DNA of 36,538 nucleotides from the NCBI GenBank assembly GCA_013530545.1, contig SPVA01000046.1, positions 1 to 36,538 of the forward strand. The letters are read 5' to 3'. The notes below the pieces were generated by a model. It saw only the letters and a list, made by a program, of their open reading frames with translations, had not been told where the DNA came from and searched no databases. The translations under genes and the position numbers were made by a program. Shown in pieces: positions 19,144 through 27,470 of this stretch (position 1 is its first letter; each line of letters opens with the position of its first letter). This DNA is from Acinetobacter lwoffii. GTDB taxonomy: Bacteria; Pseudomonadota; Gammaproteobacteria; Pseudomonadales; Moraxellaceae.

Positions 19144-20460
19144 TTATAAGAAAGCCACAAACAAATGGATTAAACCCGCGACAAAACCGGTTACCCCACC
19201 CAATAAAATCAGAATCCATTCATCTTCCTGAAATGCAGGACGTAAAAGATTCTGAAACTCCTTCGGAGTCAACTCACGTATGCGGTCTCTAAACATTTGA
19301 TAGATTTTCTGTGCACGGCTCGCATTAAATGCTGGGTCGCATACAGGTACCATCGTAATTTCAATCGAGCGATCGATCAAGTCCGTCTTGAGTTTTGCAT
19401 ACTCTTTTGGTCCTAAAGACAGCTGTAAAGAGGTCCGAACCAGGGGTGTTTCCATAATTTCATTAATATGACGTTTGATAATGCGGCGGGTTTTGTCTTT
19501 TCTGCCGCCATACATCATCTCGGTCATGATCGATTTTAACGTAATCAGGTCTTCTGTGACTACACTTGCGAAGACGTCAGAGACTTCATCCTGACGTTTC
19601 ATAAATGCGCCTTGTATGTTATAGGTGCCGATACGAGGAATCACCGGCTTAATCCACGGAAACTTGCGATTTGTGGTACGGGCAAAGAATTGCGGGTACT
19701 TTACTGGGTGTGGATAGAGTGGGTTGAATACCATCCAGATCGCGATCCAGTTGGTCAAAATGCCCCAGATCGCAGCCCAGAACGGTACAGTCCAGTGCCA
19801 CGGCACTACAAACCAGACAATCATCTGGAAAATCCCAAAGAACATCCCGATGAGGGCACTGATATGCCAGATAAAATTGATCTCTTTTTGACCCACCTTC
19901 AGGAACATACGCACCATCAAGCGACGGTCGCCTTCCATCTGGCTCACTACCATTTCACGCATATCTACAAGTGACTCGACGTTCATGGTCAGCTCAGTCA
20001 CTAATTCACGCAAAATTGCCGGCATTTGTTTTTGTGCTTGTGCATAAATTCTGCGCTTAATAGCAAAAGGTAGGTTTTCCCAGAGCACCGCATTGCGATC
20101 CATCATCACTTCATCAATCAGGTGTTCCAGTTCGAAACCGACCTGCTCGCCAATGATGCGTGCCATATCATCCGGATCCATCGCCTGTAAAAATTCGCGG
20201 ATAGAGCCTAATTTTGACAGTGTGTTATCGGTAATAATGCCTGAAATACGTCCAGCTTTGCGTGGCACAATCCCTTGCCAGCCCACAGGTAAAGGCCCGA
20301 GATGGAAACCCCAAAAATTGATCGGATAAAAGACCATTTTCAGCGCCATCCAGACGTGAGCCCAGGTTACAAATGCAGTCACTGGAATAATGCTGAGCAC
20401 GGCCCAAAAATCCGGGCGGTTTACAAAGGTTTGCCACAACTCGTTGACGTACTCAAGCAT
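19144..20460 (-). CDS. DUF445 family membrane protein
   Basis: The protein is 438 residues. An N-terminal membrane segment (WAVLSIIPVTAFVTWAHVWM) leads into the conserved ALKMVFYPINFWGFHLGPLP and GWQGIVPRKAGRISGI, the hallmark of DUF445. A central pair of hydrophobic helices spans about 205-255 (FIWHISALIGMFFGIFQMIV and PFWAAIWGILTNWIAIWMVF), then a second copy of the P...W.KP.IPRIG motif, and a C-terminal hydrophobic helix (ILILLGGVTGFVAGLIHLFV). The family is widespread and its biochemical role is not established. The start has GGAAG seven bases upstream. Confidence 0.85.
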   Translation of the reverse strand: MLEYVNELWQTFVNRPDFWAVLSIIPVTAFVTWAHVWMALKMVFYPINFWGFHLGPLPVGWQGIVPRKAGRISGIITDNTLSKLGSIREFLQAMDPDDMARIIGEQVGFELEHLIDEVMMDRNAVLWENLPFAIKRRIYAQAQKQMPAILRELVTELTMNVESLVDMREMVVSQMEGDRRLMVRMFLKVGQKEINFIWHISALIGMFFGIFQMIVWFVVPWHWTVPFWAAIWGILTNWIAIWMVFNPLYPHPVKYPQFFARTTNRKFPWIKPVIPRIGTYNIQGAFMKRQDEVSDVFASVVTEDLITLKSIMTEMMYGGRKDKTRRIIKRHINEIMETPLVRTSLQLSLGPKEYAKLKTDLIDRSIEITMVPVCDPAFNASRAQKIYQMFRDRIRELTPKEFQNLLRPAFQEDEWILILLGGVTGFVAGLIHLFVAFL

Positions 20461-20525
20461 GCATAACTTCCATATTTAATTTTTTGTTCACAGAATACAC
20501 ATATTAATAAGGTCGAATATTTTGT

Positions 20526-21044
20526 CTATAAACCGATACTTAAAGTATAGGAAAATTGTAGCCGGGGTTCTGTTTCAGCCACAGCACGACCATTTCGGTC
20601 TTCGAGTTTCTCTCCGGCACCGATCCCGATACTAAAACTGCTGATCCGTTCTGAACTAAGCAAAACATAGGCCAAATCAATACCAGCACCTAAACGGCCT
20701 TCATACTCGCCATCAACCTGTTTGCTATCGATATGACCGGCATAAACCCCGGCATAATAACCATTTTTGTCTTTGCCGGTCAGGTGTGCAGGATAACGAA
20801 AGCCTACCTGGCCGCCAATCGTACGATCATCATCCAGAAAAACACCACCTTTCACATAAGCAATCCCATAAGGGTTCACCCATTCAGTATTGAGATGGAG
20901 TAATTTCTGGGTAAAACCTACGCCCACGTTAAAATCTTTTGCCCGAGCAAGCTCTATTTTAGTTGTAGTAGTACTCATTTGATCATGTGCATAAGCCCCG
21001 TTCGCCCACAATGCAAATGCTAACAAAGGGTAAACCTTGTTCAT
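20526..21044 (-). CDS. Exported beta-rich protein, probably outer membrane
   Basis: The protein is 172 residues with a signal peptide (MNKVYPLLAFALWANGAYA, cleavage before HDQ). The mature part alternates hydrophobic and polar residues with many Gly and Tyr (FNVGVGFTQKLLHL, YVKGGVFLDDDRTIGGQVG, GYYAGVYAGHIDS, GRLGAGIDLAYVLL) and ends PRLQFSYTLSIGL, a beta-barrel style C-terminus. It resembles small Acinetobacter outer-membrane barrel proteins, but I cannot name a family. It is divergent from mrdA across about 240 bases. Confidence 0.72.
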   Translation of the reverse strand: MNKVYPLLAFALWANGAYAHDQMSTTTTKIELARAKDFNVGVGFTQKLLHLNTEWVNPYGIAYVKGGVFLDDDRTIGGQVGFRYPAHLTGKDKNGYYAGVYAGHIDSKQVDGEYEGRLGAGIDLAYVLLSSERISSFSIGIGAGEKLEDRNGRAVAETEPRLQFSYTLSIGL

Positions 21045-21281
21045 TCTTTCACCATCTTCCTTAATTATAGTTTTTGGTATAGTCCTATTTTTATTAGATT
21101 TTACTCTAGCAGAATTATCACAACTCTTATATACAGCACTTTACAATTTTAATGTCTGCAAAGTCAAAGCTTATAGAACTGATTACAGGGTCAGTTTTTC
21201 ATTATCAAATCAAGTGCAGTTGCGTTAGAATACTCCACTTTGATTCTTTTCTCCCACTCTCAGGTCTTAAGTCGATCGCGT

Positions 21282-23333
21282 ATGAAGCAGCACTTTCCTT
21301 TAAAAAATGCACAACAAGAAAAGCGCATCTATCGCAGTCGAGTCTTGATTTCTATTGGTATTGTCATTTTATTTATGCTGCTGCTGGTCAGCCGCTATGC
21401 CTATTTGCAACTGTTCAACTTTGAAAGTTTTACTACAGCTTCTGATGAAAACCGGATTCGTCTGCAACCCCTACCTCCAGCGCGTGGTTATATTTATGAC
21501 CGAAACGGCGTTCTGCTGGCCGATAATTACCCAGTATTTACTGCCACTTTAAGTCGTGCTGACGTACAGGATATCGATCAAACACTCGAACGCCTGAAAC
21601 CGATTCTGGAACTGACCGAAGAAGACCTGGAACGCTTTCAAACCCGGATTAAAACAGCGCGTAAGACCGAGCGGGTTTCAATCAAGCTCAATCTGAATGA
21701 AAATGATATTGCGCGTTTCAGTGAAGTGAAATATCAGTTTCCGGGCGTGAATATTGAAACCCAGATGACTCGCTATTACCCGCATGGCGATCTGTTCGCA
21801 CATGTGATCGGTTATGTCGGTCGTATTAATGACAAAGAACTGAAAGCCATTGATAAGGATCTCTATGCCGGAACCAACCTGATTGGAAAGATCGGGGTGG
21901 AAAAATCCTATGAAGAGCTGCTGCATGGTGTGCCAGGAAATGAATCGGTAGAAGCAGATGCCTTTGGTAATGTGCTGCGTCATCTGGGTCGTAAAGACCC
22001 AGTGCGTGGTAATGATCTGTTCCTGTCACTGGATTACGGTTTGCAGGTGGTAGCTTCAGAACAACTGGCTGGGCGTCGTGGCGCGATTGTGGCGATGGAT
22101 CCTAAAACTGGGGAAATTCTGGCACTGGTATCTAGTCCAAGTTTTAACCCGAACCTGTTTGTGACCGGGATCAGCACCAAAGATTATTCATTCCTGCGCG
22201 ATAACCTTGATCAACCTTTATATAACCGTGCGGTACAAGGAGTTTATCCACCTGGCTCTACTATCAAACCAATGTTTGCGCTCGGTGGTCTGCATCATGG
22301 GCTGGTAGACTGGGATACCACTATTTCTGATCCAGGCTATTTCAGTCTGCCGGGAGACAGTCACCGTTTCCGTGACCATAAAAAATCCGGGCATGGTGCA
22401 GTGAATATGCATAAGGCGCAGGTCGTCTCCTGTGATACCTATTTCTATGTCATGTCCTACCGGATGGGCATTGAAAAAATGAATACCTGGATGCGTCAGT
22501 TTGGCTTTGGCGAAAAAACCGGGGTGGATTTACCAAGTGAAAGCTCAGGACTGTATCCAAACCCGGAATGGAAGATGCGTACCCGCAAGGCCAAATGGTC
22601 ACGTGGTGAAACCATTTCTGTCAGTATTGGTCAGGGTGCTTTTACTTCAACGCCATTACAGCTGGCTATGGCCACTGCCATTACTGCCAATCATGGCAAT
22701 AAAGTCATTCCCCATGTTTTGCGTGAAAGTCGCGGTGCCAAACCGTTCAAGATGCATAATGGCACCCATGGCAAGATCGATTTTAATGGTCAGGAAGAAG
22801 ACTGGATCAAGATGCGTGATGCGATGGTGGACGTAATTCAATCCGGTACAGGCCGAGGCATTAAAAGCGGCTTACAATATTCTATTGCCGGAAAAACCGG
22901 TACGGCACAGGTGAAAAGTATTGCTCAAGGCAAGCGTTATAATGAATCCTTATTGACCGATCGTCAGCTGGATCATGGTTTGTTTGTCGGTTTTGCACCT
23001 GCTGAAAATCCTGAAATTGCGATTGCAGTCATTTTGGAAAATGGTCGCGGTGGTAGTGCCGCAACGGCTCTGGCCCGTCCAATTTTTGATTACTGGTTGC
23101 TGCATAAAGATAAAAATCCGGTACGCCCACAAGGCCATCAATTAAGTGGGGGTCTGATGACGGCCGGAATCAAGCCAGCTGAATTGCCAAGTGGTGCAGG
23201 GATGTTAAGTCAAGATGCAGCATCTAGTGCCGTTCCAGCCCGTGGCCAGCCCGAAATGATTGCTCCGACTTCTGCAAATACGACTGCATCTCCCGCAGCA
23301 ACACCTGCTCCTACACCAGTAGAGCGAGACTAA
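21282..23333 (+). CDS. mrdA: Penicillin-binding protein 2, elongasome transpeptidase
   Basis: The protein is 683 residues from ATG 21282. A cytoplasmic tail is followed by one membrane helix (VLISIGIVILFMLLLVSRYA), then the PBP dimerisation domain (LPPARGYIYDRNGVLLADNY). The transpeptidase motifs are Ser326-X-X-Lys in PPGSTIKP, Ser383-Cys-Asp in VVSCDTYFY, and KTGTAQ with Lys538. The C-terminus is a Pro/Ala/Thr-rich tail of about 40 residues. It cross-links peptidoglycan during rod-shape elongation and is the target of mecillinam. rodA, its usual neighbour, is not here; rsmD follows two bases later. Confidence 0.97.
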   Translation: MKQHFPLKNAQQEKRIYRSRVLISIGIVILFMLLLVSRYAYLQLFNFESFTTASDENRIRLQPLPPARGYIYDRNGVLLADNYPVFTATLSRADVQDIDQTLERLKPILELTEEDLERFQTRIKTARKTERVSIKLNLNENDIARFSEVKYQFPGVNIETQMTRYYPHGDLFAHVIGYVGRINDKELKAIDKDLYAGTNLIGKIGVEKSYEELLHGVPGNESVEADAFGNVLRHLGRKDPVRGNDLFLSLDYGLQVVASEQLAGRRGAIVAMDPKTGEILALVSSPSFNPNLFVTGISTKDYSFLRDNLDQPLYNRAVQGVYPPGSTIKPMFALGGLHHGLVDWDTTISDPGYFSLPGDSHRFRDHKKSGHGAVNMHKAQVVSCDTYFYVMSYRMGIEKMNTWMRQFGFGEKTGVDLPSESSGLYPNPEWKMRTRKAKWSRGETISVSIGQGAFTSTPLQLAMATAITANHGNKVIPHVLRESRGAKPFKMHNGTHGKIDFNGQEEDWIKMRDAMVDVIQSGTGRGIKSGLQYSIAGKTGTAQVKSIAQGKRYNESLLTDRQLDHGLFVGFAPAENPEIAIAVILENGRGGSAATALARPIFDYWLLHKDKNPVRPQGHQLSGGLMTAGIKPAELPSGAGMLSQDAASSAVPARGQPEMIAPTSANTTASPAATPAPTPVERD

Positions 23334-23335
23334 AG

Positions 23336-23893
23336 ATGAAAAACCAACTTCGAATTATTGGTGGTGACTGGAAACGCCGCCAATTGCCTTTTGCCAGCAT
23401 TGAAGGTTTGCGCCCGACGCCTGACCGTGTTCGGGAAACACTGTTTAACTGGCTGATGTGGAATGTACAAAATGCCCAGGTGTTGGATATTTGTGCCGGT
23501 TCTGGGGCATTGGCGTTTGAGGCATTATCGCGTGGTGCTGCATCAGTGGTGATGATTGAGCCGGATCGTACTCAGGCACAATTTCTGACCCAAAATCTGG
23601 AACTTTTAAAAGTCACCAAAGCACGTGCACAATTAAAAGTGGCTACGGCGCAGCAAGCTTTGTCTACCCTTCAGGCACAGTTTGATCTGGTTTTTCTAGA
23701 TCCGCCATATAGCCTGGATTTATGGGAAGAACTAGCGCTAAAGGCAGATCCTCTGATCAAGGACAATGCCTATATTTATGTAGAAGCAGATCGTGATTTA
23801 CAATTACTTAAATTACCGTCCTCATGGCGTTTAATTAAAAATACCAAAGCCGGTACAGTTCGTGCGGGGCTTTATCAAAAAAGTATTTCTTGA
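23336..23893 (+). CDS. rsmD: 16S rRNA guanine-966 N2-methyltransferase
   Basis: The protein is 185 residues. The opening LRIIGGDWKRRQLPFA and RPTPDRVRETLFNWL are diagnostic of RsmD. The SAM site is VLDICAGSGALAFEALSRGA, and the catalytic motif IV is LVFLDPPYSL. It methylates G966 of 16S rRNA during 30S assembly. It starts two bases after the mrdA stop codon, so the two are co-transcribed. A terminator follows. Confidence 0.96.
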   Translation: MKNQLRIIGGDWKRRQLPFASIEGLRPTPDRVRETLFNWLMWNVQNAQVLDICAGSGALAFEALSRGAASVVMIEPDRTQAQFLTQNLELLKVTKARAQLKVATAQQALSTLQAQFDLVFLDPPYSLDLWEELALKADPLIKDNAYIYVEADRDLQLLKLPSSWRLIKNTKAGTVRAGLYQKSIS

Positions 23894-23917
23894 TTTAAAT
23901 TGTTTTGAAGAGCCATT

Positions 23918-23947
23918 AAAAAAGGATTCCTCAGTGGAATCCTTTTT
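23918..23947. terminator. Bidirectional rho-independent terminator after rsmD
   Basis: AAAGGATTCC pairs with GGAATCCTTT around a five-base loop, with A-run and T-run flanks. It also faces the convergent small lipoprotein gene. Confidence 0.9.
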
Positions 23948-23980
23948 GTCATTGTAGTCAGTCAAATTTAAAGACTGTGA

Positions 23981-24202
23981 TTAACGATCACGGCGCCAGT
24001 CGCGGTTATCTCGGTCACGTTTCCAATCCCGATGATCTTTATGGTCCTTATTTTTCCAGTCATGATTTCTGTGGTCTCGATCATCTCGATCATAATGTCC
24101 ATTACGATCTCTGTTGCCACGATAATCATCATCCCAAGGATCAACCACACAACCGGTTAATGACACAGCCAATACAGAAAGTAATATCACTTTTTTCATC
24201 AT
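23981..24202 (-). CDS. Small Asp/Arg/His-rich lipoprotein
   Basis: The protein is 73 residues from ATG 24202, chosen because AGAGG lies eight bases upstream. A lipoprotein signal (KKVILLSVLAVSLTGC, lipobox LTGC) is followed by a tail of about 55 residues made almost only of D, R, H, N, K and W, with short irregular repeats (DRDDRDHRNHDW, KDHKDHRDWKRDRDNRDWRR). The alternating acid/base pattern suggests an unstructured periplasmic tail that might bind metal or polyanions; this is inference. Similar low-complexity lipoproteins are common in related bacteria. It is divergent from the TauE/SafE gene. Confidence 0.72.
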   Translation of the reverse strand: MMKKVILLSVLAVSLTGCVVDPWDDDYRGNRDRNGHYDRDDRDHRNHDWKNKDHKDHRDWKRDRDNRDWRRDR

Positions 24203-24448
24203 GTCCATCACCTCTTACTGCACTCTGTCAGTATCAGGCGAGTTCATGGAGAGTGAACGGAGCCATTGTTGCACTCTTGTAGAGATTTATGCATGTTTTA
24301 TGCATGGCCGTAAACCTCTTTTTTCTTAATTAGCATTCATGCTTTTATGAGAATTTGAACTTTCATTTGCATAAATCCAGCTAAATGGAAGCTTGGCTTT
24401 TGTTTAAATCTTGAGAATACTGCTGCCTTTGCTTATGACCTGATCTTT

Positions 24449-25183
24449 ATGACTTGGCTGTTATTTATTCTTGGTGCAATGGTCGCAGGTTTTGTCCAGG
24501 GGCTGACCGGCTTTGCCTTTGCCCTGATCGCCATGTCTTTCTGGGTCTGGGTGCTGCCTCCGCAACTGGCCGCGCCCTTGCTGGTATTTGCCTCGATCTG
24601 GAGTCATGTGATTTCACTCAGTCAGGAAAAAAAGCAGCTAGTTTTATCCAGGCAGTTGGTGCTGCCTTATCTGATTGCTGGTCTGATTGGCGTGCCGCTG
24701 GGTACTTATCTGTTGCAGATCATTCAAGCAGATACCTTTAAGATGATCTTGGGATTTTTTCTGGTACTGTGGTGTCCGGTGATGCTATTCAATCCGCAAT
24801 TCAAAACAATTCAGAATTCAGGAAAATTGGCTGATAGCTGCATCGGTTTAATTGGTGGCATATTAGGAGGATTGGGCGGTTTTTGCGGTGCGATTCCTTC
24901 GGCCTGGGTGATGTTAAAACAATTACCCAAAGCCCAGCAGCGCTATATTTTACGGCACTTTAATTTTGCAATTCAACTCTTCACGCTGGGTACGTATCTA
25001 TGGCAAGGCCTGATCAATCAAAGCCATTTACCCTATCTGGCATTGCTGATTGTTTTTGTGAGTATTCCGGCAATTTTAGGCGCAAAGCTATTTTATAAAA
25101 TTTCAGAACTACTGTTTAAACGCATGATTTTAAGTTTACTCTTTAGTGCAGGCTGTTTTCTATTGGCGTCCCAATTCATTTAA
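24449..25183 (+). CDS. TauE/SafE (TSUP) family permease
   Basis: The protein is 244 residues with about eight hydrophobic helices. The first repeat begins FILGAMVAGFVQGLTGFAFA, with the conserved GxxxGxxGFG-like start of the family. The second repeat is marked by LIGGILGGLGGFCGAIPSAW, matching the internal duplication of TSUP proteins. Family members move sulfite, taurine-derived sulfonates or other organic anions; the substrate cannot be told. There is no SD before ATG 24449. It is followed after 99 bases by an SDR gene on the same strand, which may be functionally unrelated. Confidence 0.85.
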   Translation: MTWLLFILGAMVAGFVQGLTGFAFALIAMSFWVWVLPPQLAAPLLVFASIWSHVISLSQEKKQLVLSRQLVLPYLIAGLIGVPLGTYLLQIIQADTFKMILGFFLVLWCPVMLFNPQFKTIQNSGKLADSCIGLIGGILGGLGGFCGAIPSAWVMLKQLPKAQQRYILRHFNFAIQLFTLGTYLWQGLINQSHLPYLALLIVFVSIPAILGAKLFYKISELLFKRMILSLLFSAGCFLLASQFI

Positions 25184-25282
25184 ATACAAGATCAAGCTGA
25201 GTCTGTCTTCCCCCGCTAAAGCTTGAATCCGGTGAAATAACTGCTATGTTAAGGCCAATCTTTCGCAATATAGATCATCATT

Positions 25283-26044
25283 ATGCAGATTCGTGATCAG
25301 ATCGTTCTTGTTACTGGCGGTGCACGTGGTTTGGGTTTAGCCATTACTCAGGCTTTACTGGCTGAGGGCGCGCGCGTGATCGTAAATTATCATAGCAGTC
25401 AGCAGCAAGCTGAACAGCTAGCCCAGCAATATCCTGAACAGGTATTTATTTACCAGGCAGATGTGACCCAAGCTGATCAGGTCCGCGCTTTATTTGCCGC
25501 GGCTAAAACCCATTTCGGCGAAGCAATTCATGCTGTAATCAATAACGCACTGATTCAGTTTGAATTTAATGGTGATGCACGCCCTAAAGTAGAAACGCTG
25601 ACTTGGGACATGTTGCAACAGCAATTTAGCGGTGCAGTACAGGCTGCGTTAAATACCACGCAAGCCGCTCTGGATGACATGAAACAGGCAGGCTTCGGCC
25701 GGATCGTGAATATTGGTACAAACCTGGTACAAAATCCGGTGGTTCCTTATCATGACTATACCGCTGCCAAAGCCGCTTTATTGGCCTTTACCCGTACCAC
25801 GGCGCAAGACTTGGGACAATATGGCATTAATGTGAATATGCTCTCTGGTGGTCTGTTACAAACAACGGATGCCAGTAAGGCCACACCTGACTTTGTCTTT
25901 GATCTGATTGCTCAATCGACCCCTTTACGCCGTGTGATTACACCCGAAGAATTTGCTGCTGCAATCCTGCTGTTTTTGTCACCTTATTCACGTGCCATCA
26001 CAGGACAAAACCTGATCGTAGATGGCGGCTTAGTTAAAGGTTAG
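25283..26044 (+). CDS. Short-chain dehydrogenase/reductase (FabG-like)
   Basis: The protein is 253 residues. The Rossmann start has VTGGARGLGLAITQALLAEG (TGxxxGxG) followed by VNYHSS, which favours NADP. Further features are QADVTQADQV, NNALIQF, and catalytic Tyr159 and Lys163 in YHDYTAAKAALLAFT. The residue aligned with the catalytic serine is Thr146 (NIGTNL), 13 before the Tyr. The C-terminus LSPYSRAITGQNLIVDGGL is typical of FabG-like enzymes. The substrate is unknown; a role in main fatty-acid synthesis is unlikely because no fab genes are near. No SD is visible. Confidence 0.9.
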   Translation: MQIRDQIVLVTGGARGLGLAITQALLAEGARVIVNYHSSQQQAEQLAQQYPEQVFIYQADVTQADQVRALFAAAKTHFGEAIHAVINNALIQFEFNGDARPKVETLTWDMLQQQFSGAVQAALNTTQAALDDMKQAGFGRIVNIGTNLVQNPVVPYHDYTAAKAALLAFTRTTAQDLGQYGINVNMLSGGLLQTTDASKATPDFVFDLIAQSTPLRRVITPEEFAAAILLFLSPYSRAITGQNLIVDGGLVKG

Positions 26045-26101
26045 ATGTTTAGAGAATGGACTTGAATTTTTAAATTCTGTTGTTCTATTTTTTAACCATT
26101 T

Positions 26102-26174
26102 AGTAGATTAAAAAGGTTTTGTGACCGGGTTTTACTTCTACAATAGTGCGCTCCCATAAAACCTTTAGTCTACT
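26102..26174. repeat. Long inverted repeat abutting the next start codon
   Basis: The left arm AGTAGATTAAAAAGGTTTTGTG (26102-26123) pairs with the right arm CATAAAACCTTTAGTCTACT (26155-26174). Every right-arm base pairs, with two G-U wobbles and one two-base bulge in the left arm. The loop is 31 bases and contains a possible -10 (TACAAT). The right arm ends four bases before ATG 26179. There is no T-run, so it is not a standard terminator. Confidence 0.75.
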
Positions 26175-26178
26175 TTCC

Positions 26179-26505
26179 ATGAAATTTATCACGACATTGC
26201 TCAGTACCTTGCTGCTGGCAGGTTGTATGTCCAGCGATTTAAAAAAATCAGAACAATTACTGCAAAATTTCCACTGTGCAAAGGTAGATACCGCCCAAAT
26301 GCCACATAGCAGTATGACCGACTATTATCAGCAGATCTTGTATAGCAGCAAATCCAAAGTCGAATCTTATATCAAACAGTATCATCAGGGTGAAGAGCTG
26401 TTTGACCTGCCACTGCATGAAGTGGTGGAACAGCAATATGACCTGTATAAAGATGCCTGCCAAAATCTGGGTGGAATTTTGCCGACTTCTGAAAATGCAT
26501 CTTAA
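26179..26505 (+). CDS. Small lipoprotein of unknown function
   Basis: The protein is 108 residues from ATG 26179 (MKFITTLLSTLLLAGCMSSD). An upstream in-frame GTG lies in the inverted repeat and is rejected. The lipobox LAGC is clear. The mature part is short and helical, with two cysteines (FHCAKVD and YKDACQNLGG) that could form a disulfide, and many Tyr/Gln. I do not recognise a family. The start codon has no SD and lies directly behind a long inverted repeat, which may control its expression. Confidence 0.7.
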   Translation: MKFITTLLSTLLLAGCMSSDLKKSEQLLQNFHCAKVDTAQMPHSSMTDYYQQILYSSKSKVESYIKQYHQGEELFDLPLHEVVEQQYDLYKDACQNLGGILPTSENAS

Positions 26506-26535
26506 GTCTGTCAATCTTCATGATGATTAGGCAAT

Positions 26536-26566
26536 AAAAAAGCAGGAGAATTTTCCTGCTTTTTTT
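26536..26566. terminator. Bidirectional rho-independent terminator
   Basis: AGCAGGA pairs with TCCTGCT around a short loop, with five to six A on the left and seven T on the right. It is shared by the convergent lipoprotein and acyltransferase genes. Confidence 0.9.
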
Positions 26567-26576
26567 CAACTCAATT

Positions 26577-27173
26577 TTAATTCTGATAATAGCGCTGATC
26601 TACACTAAAGCATTCAGGGAATTTTGGTTGAATCTCTGCATAAAATGCCATGATTTCTGCCATATCTTTTTCATAATCCCCTGTCGGATAAACGATTTTA
26701 CCTACGCCAGTTTTCTTCTTGGCATAGTCCATATAGGCCAATGCAATCGGCACACCTGCATTAATCGCTACATGATAAAAACCTGTCTTCCACTGTTCCT
26801 GCTTTGCACGCGTTGCTTCTGGCGTGACCAGCATGACCAGTTTAGGATGAGTCTTGAATAAGTCTGTCATCAGCTGAACCATGCTCGGACGAGGCTCACC
26901 CGGCTGTTTAGGACGGCGATCAATCCCGATACCGCCCATAGCACGCACAAAAGGCCCAAATGGCAATTTCATGTAACTATCTTTAATGGTTAAGCGAACA
27001 TTTACGCCCAATGCTTTTAAGGCCAGTCGCGCATACAATGCATCCCAATTACTGGTATGAGGAGCAGCAATCATGACACATTGGTCTAAATCTAGGGGCC
27101 AATGGTTATCAATTTCCCAACCCATCAGGTTCAGGCTTTGTTCTGCTAACTTCTCAAACACGTCACGCACCAA
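26577..27173 (-). CDS. PlsC-type acyltransferase family protein
   Basis: The protein is up to 198 residues. The acyltransferase HX4D motif is PHTSNWDALYARL (about residues 39-44). Glycerophosphate-binding-like GGIGIDRRPK and the EGTR-equivalent VTPEATRAKQEQWKTGFYHV follow, then AGVPIALAYMDYAKK. This is a short, soluble-looking relative of 1-acylglycerol-3-phosphate acyltransferases; its acceptor is unknown. The frame has no ATG near its N-terminus: an in-frame TGA lies three codons before TTG 27173, and TTG 27173, GTG 27170 or GTG 27161 must be used, none with a clear SD. Confidence 0.8.
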   Translation of the reverse strand: MVRDVFEKLAEQSLNLMGWEIDNHWPLDLDQCVMIAAPHTSNWDALYARLALKALGVNVRLTIKDSYMKLPFGPFVRAMGGIGIDRRPKQPGEPRPSMVQLMTDLFKTHPKLVMLVTPEATRAKQEQWKTGFYHVAINAGVPIALAYMDYAKKKTGVGKIVYPTGDYEKDMAEIMAFYAEIQPKFPECFSVDQRYYQN

Positions 27174-27470
27174 TTCTATTCAAAATTGCGCGAATTTTAG
27201 CAACCTAGACAAATATAGATAGTGTTCTATGAGCAATAAATAAACAATTAATCTATATTTGTATAATTAGTTGATTATTTTTACCGCCTTCAACTTATCT
27301 CACACATCAATTTACGGATAGTTCAGATTACTTCCCCATATAAATAGGAATTTCTTTCCAATTTAAAGAATTCATGCATTAAAAAGCTCTTGACCTCCTA
27401 ATTTTGGGATATGGCAAATATGGGGGTCTTTTTATACTGAATCCACATTATAAATTTCAGGAAGATTCTA

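Noticed and set aside
23977-24282. 101-residue plus-strand ORF opposite the Asp/Arg/His-rich lipoprotein
   Set aside because: It is a shadow of the repetitive minus-strand gene, which has the SD and lipobox.
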